From contig JAQQWL010000006.1 of NCBI GenBank assembly GCA_038363925.1, positions 5,126,501 through 5,190,500 on the forward strand: a DNA stretch of 64,000 nt. The letters are read 5' to 3'. The notes under the pieces are model-generated. The model saw only the letters and a program-made list of their open reading frames with translations. It was not told where the DNA came from and did not search any database. Source of the stretch: Apiospora phragmitis (Eukaryota > Ascomycota > Sordariomycetes > Amphisphaeriales > Apiosporaceae). Position numbers and translations under genes: made by a program. This document shows positions 1-9,683 of the stretch, piece by piece; the stretch's first letter is position 1; every line of letters begins with the position of its first letter.

Positions 1-353
1 TCGCCTTCACGGCCGCTTACAATCTGGCCGGGTGCCTCCAAGAGTACATCAAGGGGACCACCCCTGACCCTTCCTCTGCGCTGGTCGCGTACGAGGCGAA
101 GATGCGCCCCGTGGTCGAGGAGGCGCAGCGGCTCGCGCCCGGCCAGGCCTACCTGATGCACCCGGAGACGGCCTGGGGGATACGGATGTCCCACTTATTC
201 GCCAGCTTCGTGCTCTACATCAAGTCCATCTCGACGTTCCTGGGGAAGCTTTTCCCTTTCGGGCCCCAAATGGCGGATGAGGTGCCACTTGAGGAATACG
301 GGTTCAAGGTCATGCCGGGATGGGAGTTGGAGGATAAATCGTTAAAACAATGA
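1..353 (+). CDS. FAD-dependent monooxygenase, C-terminal end (partial)
   Basis: This is the last ~116 codons of a gene that begins upstream of the window; the frame is open from base 3. The first residues (AFTAAYNLAGCLQEY) resemble the segment after the second FAD-contacting GD motif of flavin monooxygenases of the salicylate hydroxylase / zeaxanthin epoxidase type, where the flavin-ring side of the pocket is followed by a helix with the Asn-Leu pair. These enzymes use NAD(P)H and O2 to hydroxylate or epoxidise small molecules. A hydrophobic C-terminal stretch (about residues 60-85 of the visible part) could touch a membrane, as in fungal meroterpenoid-pathway epoxidases. The FAD-binding N-terminus is outside the window, so substrate and exact class cannot be stated. 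The family call rests on the short conserved block only. Confidence 0.6.
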   Translation, partial: AFTAAYNLAGCLQEYIKGTTPDPSSALVAYEAKMRPVVEEAQRLAPGQAYLMHPETAWGIRMSHLFASFVLYIKSISTFLGKLFPFGPQMADEVPLEEYGFKVMPGWELEDKSLKQ

Positions 354-670
354 CTTCTGAGCCAAACACCCATTGTATAGCGACATAATATATTTTTACC
401 TAGAACTGTATAAATACTATATACACCCTTCACTCAAATTAGATTATCTGCGTCTCTGTGGTTACTCGCTTATGTAATACGAACCCCTTTAGCTTCATGT
501 GTTGCCTGCTTACTCCATAGCCAGTTCCGAACTAGTTTCTTCATCATTACTTTGCATCTTGTGTTTTGAGAACCAAGTCGAAGGAAATTCGACAAAGTCA
601 CACGGTAACATTTTTGATTAATCACTGATGAATCAACTCTTTTTTAATTTGACATTCAGGGTGTTGCCAG
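354..670. other. intergenic, monooxygenase to regulator
   Basis: AT-rich spacer of about 320 bp between two genes in the same direction. I see no conserved element in it. Confidence 0.5.
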
Positions 671-2794
671 ATGGTTCCCCAATACATTGAACCCGGGGTT
701 GACGCCCCACGCGGCCGCCCAATCGCGATAGCCCCGGCGATGCCAAGCTCCGAACCCCAGCGGCCGCTGAACATGTCTAAACCTGAATCTGAACGGGCTC
801 TCATATCATCGTTCGCATGCACATCATGTGTTCGCAGGAAGGTCAAATGCGACAGAATGCTACCCGCATGCTCGAGTTGCGTCAAGACCAAGGCGGGATG
901 CGTGTACCGCGCACCGCCCCCGCCTCAACGACGCCGGCGCAGGCTAGATCAGAACTCCGGCGGCCAGAGAAAGTCCGTGGTGGCTGCGGCAGAAGAAAGC
1001 GATCTCAAAGCTCGATTGGCGCAGTATGAACAGATCTTGCAGGAGCATGGTCTGTTGCCGGATCCAGCACCGCCCGCTGTTACTGGCGAAAATAAGACTT
1101 CTGACGAGGCACGAGATGGGCGATTGATCTTCAGAGGCGGCAAGTCCAGGTATGTCAGTAGCAGTGTTTGGCTCGATGCCGATGAGGCCGAATTGCACGA
1201 CCTGGCCGAACACGATAACTATGACGAGAACGAAGATGCAAATTTTGAGATAAAATGGTCAATCGACCCTCTTTCTGCTGCGCTACTTGGAAACATCCGG
1301 AATCTTGTGGACTTTCATCCCAGCCCCGGCGATGCACAGAAGCTTTGGACAGCACACTCTAACAATGTCGAGCCGCTGTGCAAGATTCTCCATATTCCCA
1401 CGACAACGAAAATGGTCGAAAAGGTGACCCAGCAGCCCGCGACCGCTTCCAAAGAAGACGAGTGTCTGCTATTTGCTATCTATCATTTCGCCACGCTCTC
1501 CATGTCTGATGAGGAGTGCCTTCGTGACTTTGGTCAGTCTCGCTCGACGCTGCTACCGAGGTACAGCTTCGCTCTTCGACAAGCGCTGGTTAATGCGTCT
1601 TGGCTCAAGACCACAGATATGACTGTGCTGCAAGCTCTCGTGCTCTATCTGCTCGCCACTCGTTTGACGACTGACCCTCATACCTACTGGATCATGACTG
1701 GGGTTGCCGTTCGTATTGCCCAGAGGATGGGACTGCACCGCAACAGGGAAGAGACTGAACTGCCGCCCTTTGAAGTTGAAATGCGACGGCGGCTTTTCTG
1801 GCAACTCATCCCTCTTGACGGTTACGCTGGCCAAATTTCTGGAACGAGCATTTCTGTGCCACCTAACAGCTGGGAGACCAAACAGCCTCTAAACATCAAC
1901 GACAGTCAGATCTGGCCTGGGATGACAAAGAAGCCGGTGGCGCAGGAAGGCCCTACAGAAATGATCTTTTGCCTCGTCAAGGCGCAACTATCCGATCTTT
2001 ATAACCGCTCAGGGGTAAAGGTACCCAAGTTCGGTCCTACCGTTAACCTCAAAACTGGCGCAGAGCTAGACAAGATCATAGACGAGGCGGAGGGAGCCAT
2101 CGAGGCCAAGTACCTGCGGTACTGCGAAATCGGGAACCCACTGAATTTCCTGCTCCTCGGCAACGTGAGATCGGCCGCCAACTCGGTGCGGCTGCGCAAC
2201 CGGATATCCCGCCTGGTCTCACGGACTGATGATGCCAGCGACCAGGAGATGCGAGATCTGTGTGCCCTAGCCGATAAGATCCTCGAGACTGACAACGCCC
2301 TCTACCGGAACCCGAGCGTACGCGGTTTCCGCTGGAAGATTGAGTCGCTCTTCATCTGGGACGCGCTGAAGTGCCTCCTGATGGGCCTGTCCCGGCCGGG
2401 GTTTTACGCGACCGCCGACGAGCTGAGCGCGATGTGGAACAAGATCGCCGAGGTGTACTCGAACCACGGAGAGATCACGGAGGCGAAGGGTGCCATGCAG
2501 GCCATTATCGGCAAGGCGACACTCCAGGCCTGGGACGCGAACCCGCCAAGTCTTCATCCTCCTGTTTCGGAACCGACGTTTATTACGATGCTACATTCAC
2601 AATACAAGAAGATTGCGGATTCAAAGCCTCTGGAGGACGCTGCTGATAGTGGCAATGTGGACGGTGCCTATGACGAATCGATGTTTTCGCTTGATGATTA
2701 CTTTGGCCCCTCTGGCATAATGGACCTGAATATGGAGGATTACTTAAATGTCGACCCAGCAAGTTGGACGTTCTGGGACTCCTCGCAAGCCTGA
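671..2794 (+). CDS. Zn(II)2Cys6 transcription factor
   Basis: An uninterrupted 707-codon frame. Near residue 48 it has the six-cysteine binuclear zinc cluster, CxxCxxxKxKCD...CxxCxxxxxxC, followed by a basic Arg-rich linker (about residues 88-95) and a coiled-coil-like stretch. Residues ~260-480 match the layout of the fungal-specific transcription factor middle homology region, including the RxGLHR-type motif seen here as QRMGLHRN and the RRRLFWQL motif. The protein should bind CGG-type half sites in the nucleus and control nearby or pathway genes. A second in-frame Met at 773 lies just ahead of the zinc cluster and may be the true start, since the first 34 residues are low-complexity and Pro-rich. 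It follows the FAD monooxygenase in the same direction, so regulation of that neighbour is possible but unproven. Confidence 0.9.
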   Translation: MVPQYIEPGVDAPRGRPIAIAPAMPSSEPQRPLNMSKPESERALISSFACTSCVRRKVKCDRMLPACSSCVKTKAGCVYRAPPPPQRRRRRLDQNSGGQRKSVVAAAEESDLKARLAQYEQILQEHGLLPDPAPPAVTGENKTSDEARDGRLIFRGGKSRYVSSSVWLDADEAELHDLAEHDNYDENEDANFEIKWSIDPLSAALLGNIRNLVDFHPSPGDAQKLWTAHSNNVEPLCKILHIPTTTKMVEKVTQQPATASKEDECLLFAIYHFATLSMSDEECLRDFGQSRSTLLPRYSFALRQALVNASWLKTTDMTVLQALVLYLLATRLTTDPHTYWIMTGVAVRIAQRMGLHRNREETELPPFEVEMRRRLFWQLIPLDGYAGQISGTSISVPPNSWETKQPLNINDSQIWPGMTKKPVAQEGPTEMIFCLVKAQLSDLYNRSGVKVPKFGPTVNLKTGAELDKIIDEAEGAIEAKYLRYCEIGNPLNFLLLGNVRSAANSVRLRNRISRLVSRTDDASDQEMRDLCALADKILETDNALYRNPSVRGFRWKIESLFIWDALKCLLMGLSRPGFYATADELSAMWNKIAEVYSNHGEITEAKGAMQAIIGKATLQAWDANPPSLHPPVSEPTFITMLHSQYKKIADSKPLEDAADSGNVDGAYDESMFSLDDYFGPSGIMDLNMEDYLNVDPASWTFWDSSQA

Positions 2795-3006
2795 TCCTCA
2801 AGTTGCCAAGGATGACCACGACCGCCTTTGGACAGCTGAAGAGAGGTGACACTGTAACAATTCAACCACCCCCCAATTGAGACCTTTTCCCACGCCCCCG
2901 AAGGACGAGACCGTACCCCTATCCTCCAGCTACTGCCTTTCGACGGCGTATTACCCTGCAGCCATTATCAACGAGCTAGATGCCACCAATTACAGTCACT
3001 GCCGGC
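2795..3006. other. spacer before minisatellite
   Basis: Single-copy sequence between the regulator and the 18-bp repeat array; no gene signal recognised. Confidence 0.4.
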
Positions 3007-3294
3007 GAGCCACTGGTTTCCGGCGAGCCACTGATTGTCGACGAGCCACTGATGGTCGACGAGCCACTGATGGTCGACGAGCCACTGATGGTCGACGAGC
3101 CACTGGTTGCCGACGAGCCACTGGTTTCCGACGAGCCACTGGTTTCCGACGAGCCACTGATGGTCGACGAGCCACTGATGGTCGACGAGCCGCTGATGGT
3201 CGACGAGCCACTGGTTGCCGACGAGCCACTGGTTTCCGACGAGCCACTGATGGTCGACGAGCCACTGGTTGCCGACGAGCCACTGCTGTACCAC
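3007..3294. repeat. 18-bp minisatellite, 16 copies
   Basis: Sixteen tandem copies of an 18-bp unit with consensus GAGCCACTGATGGTCGAC (first copies GAGCCACTGGTTTCCGGC). Copies differ mainly in the last six bases, giving three variant classes that read Met-Val, Val-Ala or Val-Ser after Glu-Pro-Leu in the + frame starting at 2980. Because the unit is a multiple of three and lacks stops in most frames, several frames on both strands are open through it, so open frames here are weak evidence of a gene. Variants are interspersed rather than graded, which suggests repeated unequal exchange or slippage. Many units carry GTCGAC, a 6-bp palindrome. Confidence 0.95.
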
Positions 3295-3753
3295 ACTCCA
3301 GCCGAGCTAATTGCCCTCCGCGAGCCGAAAGACATTGATTTTCGAAGGATATCAATTTTTTAAAAGGGTAAATTAAAGGGTAGCGCTAATCGTTGGAATC
3401 GGAAAATCGACGTTAATCGTACTTGAACGATGTTGATCGTATATAATCGACGGTCGCGATAGCTTGTCGGAAGGTAGTAAATGGCTCGTCGGAAAGCAGT
3501 GGGTCGTCGGCAGTGGCTGGAGTTGGTAGGTAGGTGCAGCGTGGGATGCGTAGGGTGGCTGCATCTTGAATTTTGGTTGGGCCAATAAACCCAGCGTTTC
3601 TCTCAGCCCCTAGCCTAGTCCCTCACTGCAGCGTCGTATTGATCGGCTTTTAGGGGGTGAGATGCGATTGGATGGCTTCCCAGCAGGAGCCATTGCTGAG
3701 GCTTGGCCAAGCTCGAGTTATCACATATTATCTAAGTTCTGAGTCCTCGGCTT
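3295..3753. other. intergenic with degenerate inverted minisatellite copies
   Basis: Holds an AATCG-type motif recurring every 8-11 bp around 3388-3450 and, at about 3477-3530, degenerate copies of the minisatellite unit in the opposite orientation (GGCTCGTCGGAAA, then GGGTCGTCGGC, then GTGGCTGG). No gene recognised. Confidence 0.55.
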
Positions 3754-5133
3754 ATGTACAGGCAATCAACAGACTGGAAAGCGGTACTGTTGAGTCAAAT
3801 GAAGAAGGTGGAAGTTCTGAGGGCTGGAATGTTGGAAAGGGGGCGTGGTTGTACTGGTTCTCCTTTTGACCAATACAACATCAACAACGCAAGCCAAATT
3901 CAGCATCTTCGGAGCATTGTTGGTTACGTCTCTCAGTAAGTGGCTTTCGTATTGATATCCGACTTAGTGATATGCTCTTAACGTTGAGGCCAGCTAACAT
4001 CCGATTTAGCAATCGCAATTGACCTGAGCATGAGAAAAAGGCTAGCTAGGACAGGGTTGAAGATGGAGACTTTGCGATTAACCAACAGTCTCACGATACC
4101 GCGAATTGCCTGGTCGTTACCCACGCCGCATCTGGTGACAACTATCGGTTACTTTGTATTGAGCTGCGCTCCCGCAGCTGTGTGGTCTGGCGCCCTCACC
4201 CCCATTGCAACTATCCAAGTACTGGAATATACCATTGCTGTTCCAGGCTACAACGACACCTGGTAGTTGCGGCAGGTATAGGACGATGAGGCAAACTACA
4301 TCAAAGTAACGCCACAAGGCGAATTCACCTTTGTCCCACACTTCAGGCAAGAGGGGGTCATCATGGACCACGCGAAGAACACCATTACCTCTGAAGGAGA
4401 TATCGCGTTCCAACCGAAACTGGACAGATCCGGGTACAGCTACACAACTCGCAGCTATGGCGTCGGTAATTCCGTTGGGCTGGTAGACAGCTTCCAGCCG
4501 ACCCCCAAAGGGTATCGATATTCGGAGATCGGCGTACATGCCACCGTCGCGTGCCTGTACAACCACTCGTCTCCGTAGCACTTGCAACGCGAAGGCAAAT
4601 CCGCTAACTGGTCGCTTGATGTTTATACCACCCATGGATTCTTCCCGAACCACGGCACGTCCGTGTACGCGGCTACGGCTCTGGACGACAAGAAAGCGTG
4701 TGTCATGGGGACGACCTCCCTCGCCCTGGAGTCCATGGTCGACAGCGTGTTGGGGGCGCTCTCGGCCGCCCAGCTCGTGGTCCTGTCGGAGTCCTACAAC
4801 ATCGCCGCCCGCCTAGATTCGCCAGCGTACCGCATCAGCACAAGTGCGTGCGTCCTGGCCAACTTCGTCCTCAACGGCGTCGTCAGCCTGGTCGTGCTCG
4901 CGGAGATTGTGCGGATGTGGCTCTGGCGCGAGGCCCCGGACTTCAACCCCATGGACGTCGGGAACGTCGTCTCTGCTTCGCTGGCCGGCAACAGCCACGG
5001 CTCACGTCTCTTCCGCCAGACTAGATTCGAGGGGGGACGCGCTATGTTAGGATGCAGCTGGTGGGAGACGTGGACCGGAAAGCCGTCGCAAGACATTCGG
5101 GGCAGGGAACTTGGAAGGAATATGACAATATGA
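3754..5133 (+). pseudogene. dead multi-TM membrane protein gene
   Basis: One + frame reads as a plausible membrane protein across about 1.1 kb but is cut by in-frame TAG codons at 4264, 4279 and 4576. Pieces in order: a hydrophobic segment near 4110-4230, a soluble extracellular-type stretch with Tyr/Gly/Ser-rich text (4282-4575), a further soluble part after the stop, and a last hydrophobic pair near 4720-4920 followed by a short basic tail. The order resembles a family of conserved but unnamed fungal plasma-membrane proteins. An exon further upstream (from about 3754) is possible: a GTAAGT-type donor sits at 3936 and a TTTAG acceptor at 4009, but the phase does not join cleanly. All three stops are TAG, which C-to-T change at CAG or G-to-A at TGG can produce. 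The left boundary is a guess. Confidence 0.55.
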
Positions 5134-5437
5134 AGGAACAGGGAGCCAGAGTCTTAGTAACTCGATAAAGAACCGATTGCTCTGTACTCTTTTGCTCTTG
5201 AGGCTTGTTGGACCGCTGTTCCAATTGGTTGGGCGATTGAACCGCGTTTGGCTCAAGTTGTGTACCCCTGGATGTTCACTGATTCGCCAAACACGATGAC
5301 CAGACACGTGATGTCAGATTCAGCCTGATCTCTTGTTTTCAATCTTCGCAGAGTCAGCTTTCGCCTTCGTCAACCTCAACCTCATCAGCCTCACTAGAGC
5401 AGCTCTCCGTGATTCTCAACTGTGGACCTCCTGCACC
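5134..5437. other. intergenic before HET gene
   Basis: About 300 bp holding the presumed promoter and 5' UTR of the HET-domain gene; no element recognised. Confidence 0.4.
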
Positions 5438-7574
5438 ATGGCAGCGGCTTATCAGCACACCCCTCTCGAGTTCGAGGATTCGATCCGTCTTCTAGACCTT
5501 CTCCCCTCCTCCGAGGCCAACGCGCCTCTGCAATGCCGCATCCGCCAAGTAAGGCTCAGCGAGGCGCGCTCGCGATACGAGGCGTTATCTTATGTATGGC
5601 GAGATGCCCAAGGCAGCCGTCCGATCCTTTGCGATGGCCGCGAATTACTTGTGACTTCAAATTGCCATGATGCTATGGTCCGACTGCGTCAACGCCACTT
5701 CCGTGTCCGCACACTATGGATTGACCAAAGCCCCGTCGAAGTTGGAACGAGAGAACGCAACCATCAAGTCAAGCTTATGGGTGAGATTTACCACAATGCT
5801 TCGACTGTACTCATCTGGTTGGGGCCCGAAGATGTGGAGCTCGGGCCTAGATATTGTATACCGTCCCTACACTTTATTGTATTCATGCAGTTTCATTTTA
5901 GACGTATGCTGCTCAGAATCCCGCATATTCGGGATAATTTCTTTGGTGAGTCTTCGCGGCAAGCGGACGTGAAGAACCTTTAATTAATAATTCGCTGTTA
6001 CACAGTGAGAATACTTTGCTCGTATCAAAGTGAATTGCTTCATCTGGAGAAGTTACTGCGGAATCCATGGTTCACACGAGTATGGAACGTCCAAGTAAGT
6101 ATTTCGCTTATGTTATGACTATTGGTTCTTAAATCATGTTGTGTCGATAGTTGTTAACTTTTACCAGGAGTTTGCCTTTTCACGCAAGCGCGTGTTGCTA
6201 AACGGGGCAAAGAAAATACGCTGGTCATTTCTGGAGTCCAGAATAAAAATATTGGAGGATTGGACTGAAAAATTGCTTCTAGATGGCCCTTCGGAAGAGG
6301 TAATCGACAAGATTCGCTTACGTATCGATGCCCGTTTATTAGCGACCTATGACTGGGAATCTCACATCAGCTCCGCTTCACAGCATCACTGGGGCAAAAG
6401 GGGGCTGAAACTCCTGAATTCGACCCAGGACTTGATCTTAAATTTTAGAGACAGGGCGTTGTATATTGGCGGCTGGAAACCCCGCAACAGCATCATCTCT
6501 CGACACGACTGGAGCGAAAGAGGATTGAGACTCCTGAGCTCAACCCCGGGTTTGGACTCGAGAATCCCCCATGATAAGATATACGGCATTTATTCTATAC
6601 TTCGAAATATGGATATCCAGCTGCCAGATCCAGAGTACTCGAAGCGTATTGAGCGAGTTCTCGAAGAATTTGCTCGCGCTTGCATTTCGGGTTTTGTTAA
6701 TTTGAACCTGATCACATCAGGGATTCCAGCTCCCAAGCATCTTGGAAGACCGTCGTGGATTCCAAACCTCCTGGGACCAGAGCCCTACAAAATCGTTAGA
6801 TCGCAATTCGACAAGTTTGCAGACCAGTCTGGCTCGATAGCCATCTTCAATACTGACGAAGCCTCCGGGACCTGGTGCACCGCAAGTGCTAGGTCAACAG
6901 CCTCTGCTCCCTCTGAATGCTTGCTTGGTACCCTGCCCGTGCAAGGGAAGAGGATTGGGGGCTTGGCTACAACCCTCGCCTGTGAGTCTGAGCAGGAAAG
7001 TGATACTTTTGAGTTGCAAAACTTCAAAGATTTCATCTACTTGTGCTATGAATGGTGCCAAGTTTGTCGCACAATGCCAAACAGCAACAATGTGGTAGCA
7101 TTGAGCTTGTTTTCTGGTTGGGGAAATTCACTCAGTCATTGGAAGAGTGCATTTCCTGCTTGGCGGGATGTCATGTTCTACCCATATTGCCCTGAGACGA
7201 CGCGGCGTGAAATAGAAAACTCGACGGCGCCAAGCCCTGAAATGGACCCGGCAGCTGTCGTCGTCAACTACCTCACAGCGAATAACGACTCCCATAGCTC
7301 GACCCGTGCGGATGCATCAAGGTTTCAAAGAATCGTAAACCACAGCGCGAATTGGGCCTTTGCCATAACGGACAACGGCTATACAGGTAGAGCATATGCT
7401 ACGTGTCGGAAGGGCGACCAGCTATGGCTGTTGCAGGGCTCACGCCTCCCCGTAATACTGCGGCAAGTTGCGGAAGGGTATCGGTACGTTGCTCCTGCTT
7501 ACTTCTACGATATGATGAAGGGCCAGCTTTGGCCAGAGGAAGAAGAAGAACTGGAAACTTTGACTCTGGTGTAG
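5438..7574 (+). CDS. HET-domain protein with shortened core motif
   Basis: Three exons, 5438-5945, 6006-6094 and 6168-7574, joined by GT-AG introns in correct phase, give about 667 residues. The HET (heterokaryon incompatibility) domain is in exons 1-3: the YEALSYVW motif (about residue 45), the LWID..ERN.QV block, IYHNASTVLIWLG, then NPWFTRVWNVQ across exons 2-3. HET proteins trigger cell death or arrest when unlike strains fuse, and some act as self/non-self sensors. The conserved WIDAICIDQ motif here reads WIDQ, a loss of about five residues that keeps the frame. A 120-bp internal duplication (see findings) lies in exon 3. A coding frame is retained, but the motif loss makes activity doubtful. 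The start at 5438 was chosen because it begins just before the first conserved block. Confidence 0.8.
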
Positions 7575-8274
7575 TTTGTGGCCCGCACATCACACCTGGA
7601 GTCATCCTAGAGACCGTTTCAGCTAGTGGCCCCAATACTATACACCGGGATTTAGGGAAGGACACTAGGTAAAATAGCATCATGCTACTTCGAAGCCTAT
7701 TGATGTTTCGAGAGTTTGTCAACTCCTTTTTGCCCATCCTCAGTATAAACCGACCACCCCGAGCTGCATGCATTTTCGGCCCACCCGGGCGTTATCGAGA
7801 CCGAAAGAGGGATTTGGCCGTTATCAATGTCTCCATGGCCTTTCGCCGAGGATAAGGAGGCGCTCACTGATTGATGACCTTGGGCAGCATAAGGCGGAGA
7901 TCGTGGAGAAGGAATTTGTGTAATTGGGTTTCTTGATGGCCAGGGTCAGCCGGGCGATACATGACCTGCCTGTCTGGAAGGTTGTGGAGGTTCATTCGGA
8001 ATCGGAAAGCATTTACCGTATGCCATGATAGGCGAGGAGTGCTTGAATTGAACTCGATTACGTGAATGCTGGCAGACGCATGCCTCCAAGGAGGGAGATG
8101 GCTTGTTGCGTCGCCAATTACGTCGGATACCAATTTCTAACCCTTTCACTTCTTTATTTTCCAGTACGCCACATTAGGGCTCACTGGCTCCACAACAGTC
8201 TTTTGTAGGGAGAAAAGCAACTTCGCTCTTCGACGTCTTTCGCTTCTGCAGGACCCATACCTTATCTTGAAAAT
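7575..8274. other. intergenic, 700 bp
   Basis: Separates the HET gene from the dioxygenase gene. A minus-strand open stretch (7864-8133) reads somewhat protein-like but has no motif I recognise and no supporting splice structure. Confidence 0.4.
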
Positions 8275-9397
8275 ATGGACATTCCCAGCGAGAAGGTTGC
8301 GAAACTACGCACCATATCATTGTTGAAGCTCCAGGCCGGTTCGGTTTCGGAACGGAACCTGTTGCTCCAAACATGTACTGAAGACGGGTTCTTCTACTTG
8401 GACCTCACGCATCCAAGCCATTCAGCGCTTCAAAACGACGTCGAATCTGTCTTCGTGTTGTCCAAGGATCTGTTCAACTATCCGCTCGACATTAAAACCT
8501 TGTTCGACGTGGACAAGGTCTCCGATTTGAAGGTCAACGGCTACAAGCCCAAAGGCCGGAACATCGCAACCACGGGTGGCAAAACGGATGGATTTGAGAC
8601 CTGGGTGGTAAGTTTTGCATGCCGATCAGCAAACAGATATAACCATACACTGTGCTGACTCTTCCCTCTAGCTTCCACGCAACGGGCTACTCCAACTCTC
8701 TGATGCCCCGTTTCCGTACCCCCCTCTGATTGCTAGCAACCTCAATGCACTTCGTCGAGTGGTCCAGGAGCTCTCTTCCGCTGCAAACATAATACTCAGT
8801 TCCCTGTCGGCTTCCCTCTCACTGCCGGGGGGCCAACGCCTCGAGGACTTCCAGGGCCTGTCACGTCCCTCGCCCGATATTTTGCGCCTGCTCAAGTACC
8901 ATGCTGACGCCAACACGTCCTGCCAGCCCCACGTGCCGCACACGGACATGGGTAGCTTGACCTTTCTCTTCTCCCACACACCTGGCCTCCAAGTCCTGCC
9001 CCACGGCGTCTCCAAGGAGGACAAGATCCAAGGCCAACAAGGGCTTCCGTGGCAGTACGTGATGCCGCGACCCGGCCACGCCGTCGTGAACGTCGGCGAC
9101 TGCCTTTCCAAGATGACCAACGGGCTCCTGAAGAGCGCTCTGCACCGCGTCGGCCCCATCGAGGGACATCCGATGGACGAACGCTACAGCATCGCGTACC
9201 TGATGCGGCCCGAAGACCACACGGTCCTGCGTGCTCTGGACAGCCCCCTGATTCCGCCCCCAGTGCCCGGTCAAGAGGATGATCCAATCACGAGTGGTGA
9301 GTGGGTCCGGAGAAAGTTCAAGGCTCTCAGGGGACAGCATGACAATGGCAGCAGCTTTGACCAGATCCTGACTGGAGGGCGCGGGGTGCTGGATTAG
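8275..9397 (+). CDS. 2-oxoglutarate/Fe(II) dioxygenase (isopenicillin-N-synthase fold)
   Basis: Two exons, 8275-8607 and 8672-9397, with a 64-bp phase-0 GT-AG intron, encode 352 residues. The N-terminal DIOX_N part contains the GFFYLD motif (residue ~39). The C-terminal double-stranded beta-helix has the iron ligands HTD (with MGSLTFLF after it) and the distal His in SALHRV, followed by the RYSIAYL motif whose Arg/Ser bind 2-oxoglutarate. Such enzymes hydroxylate, desaturate or cyclise small molecules and are frequent tailoring enzymes in fungal secondary metabolism. All catalytic residues are present and the length is normal. The substrate cannot be inferred. No backbone synthase is seen nearby, so a cluster role is unsupported. 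Confidence 0.9.
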
Positions 9398-9683
9398 AGC
9401 AAATATGAGAGGAATATCGAGCCGCCCCAGTTAAGATTCAAGCTTCTCTGAACCAATTTAGAGAATATTCTGTACTTTTAGATCAAAGGAGTTGTGTACG
9501 TAGATAAGGTTTGATGGAAATCCAAATTCCGGGAGAACTAATACAAGCACAACCAGTCCCTTGTACCTTTTTACGTTGAGGTTACGCTAACCGTGTTGGA
9601 AAACCACAGATGTGAGGTTGATGTAACAAGACAGTTGGCAGCATTATAATGCCGTTTCTATTATCTTACGCCTGAGACGTCCC

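Noticed and set aside
2877..3363. Open frames on both strands through the 18-bp repeat as repeat-protein genes
   Set aside because: The unit length of 18 and the lack of stops make several frames open automatically; no leader, intron or flanking coding sequence was seen.
7864..8149. Minus ORF of 89 codons between the HET and dioxygenase genes
   Set aside because: Somewhat protein-like, but it has no recognisable motif and no exon structure.
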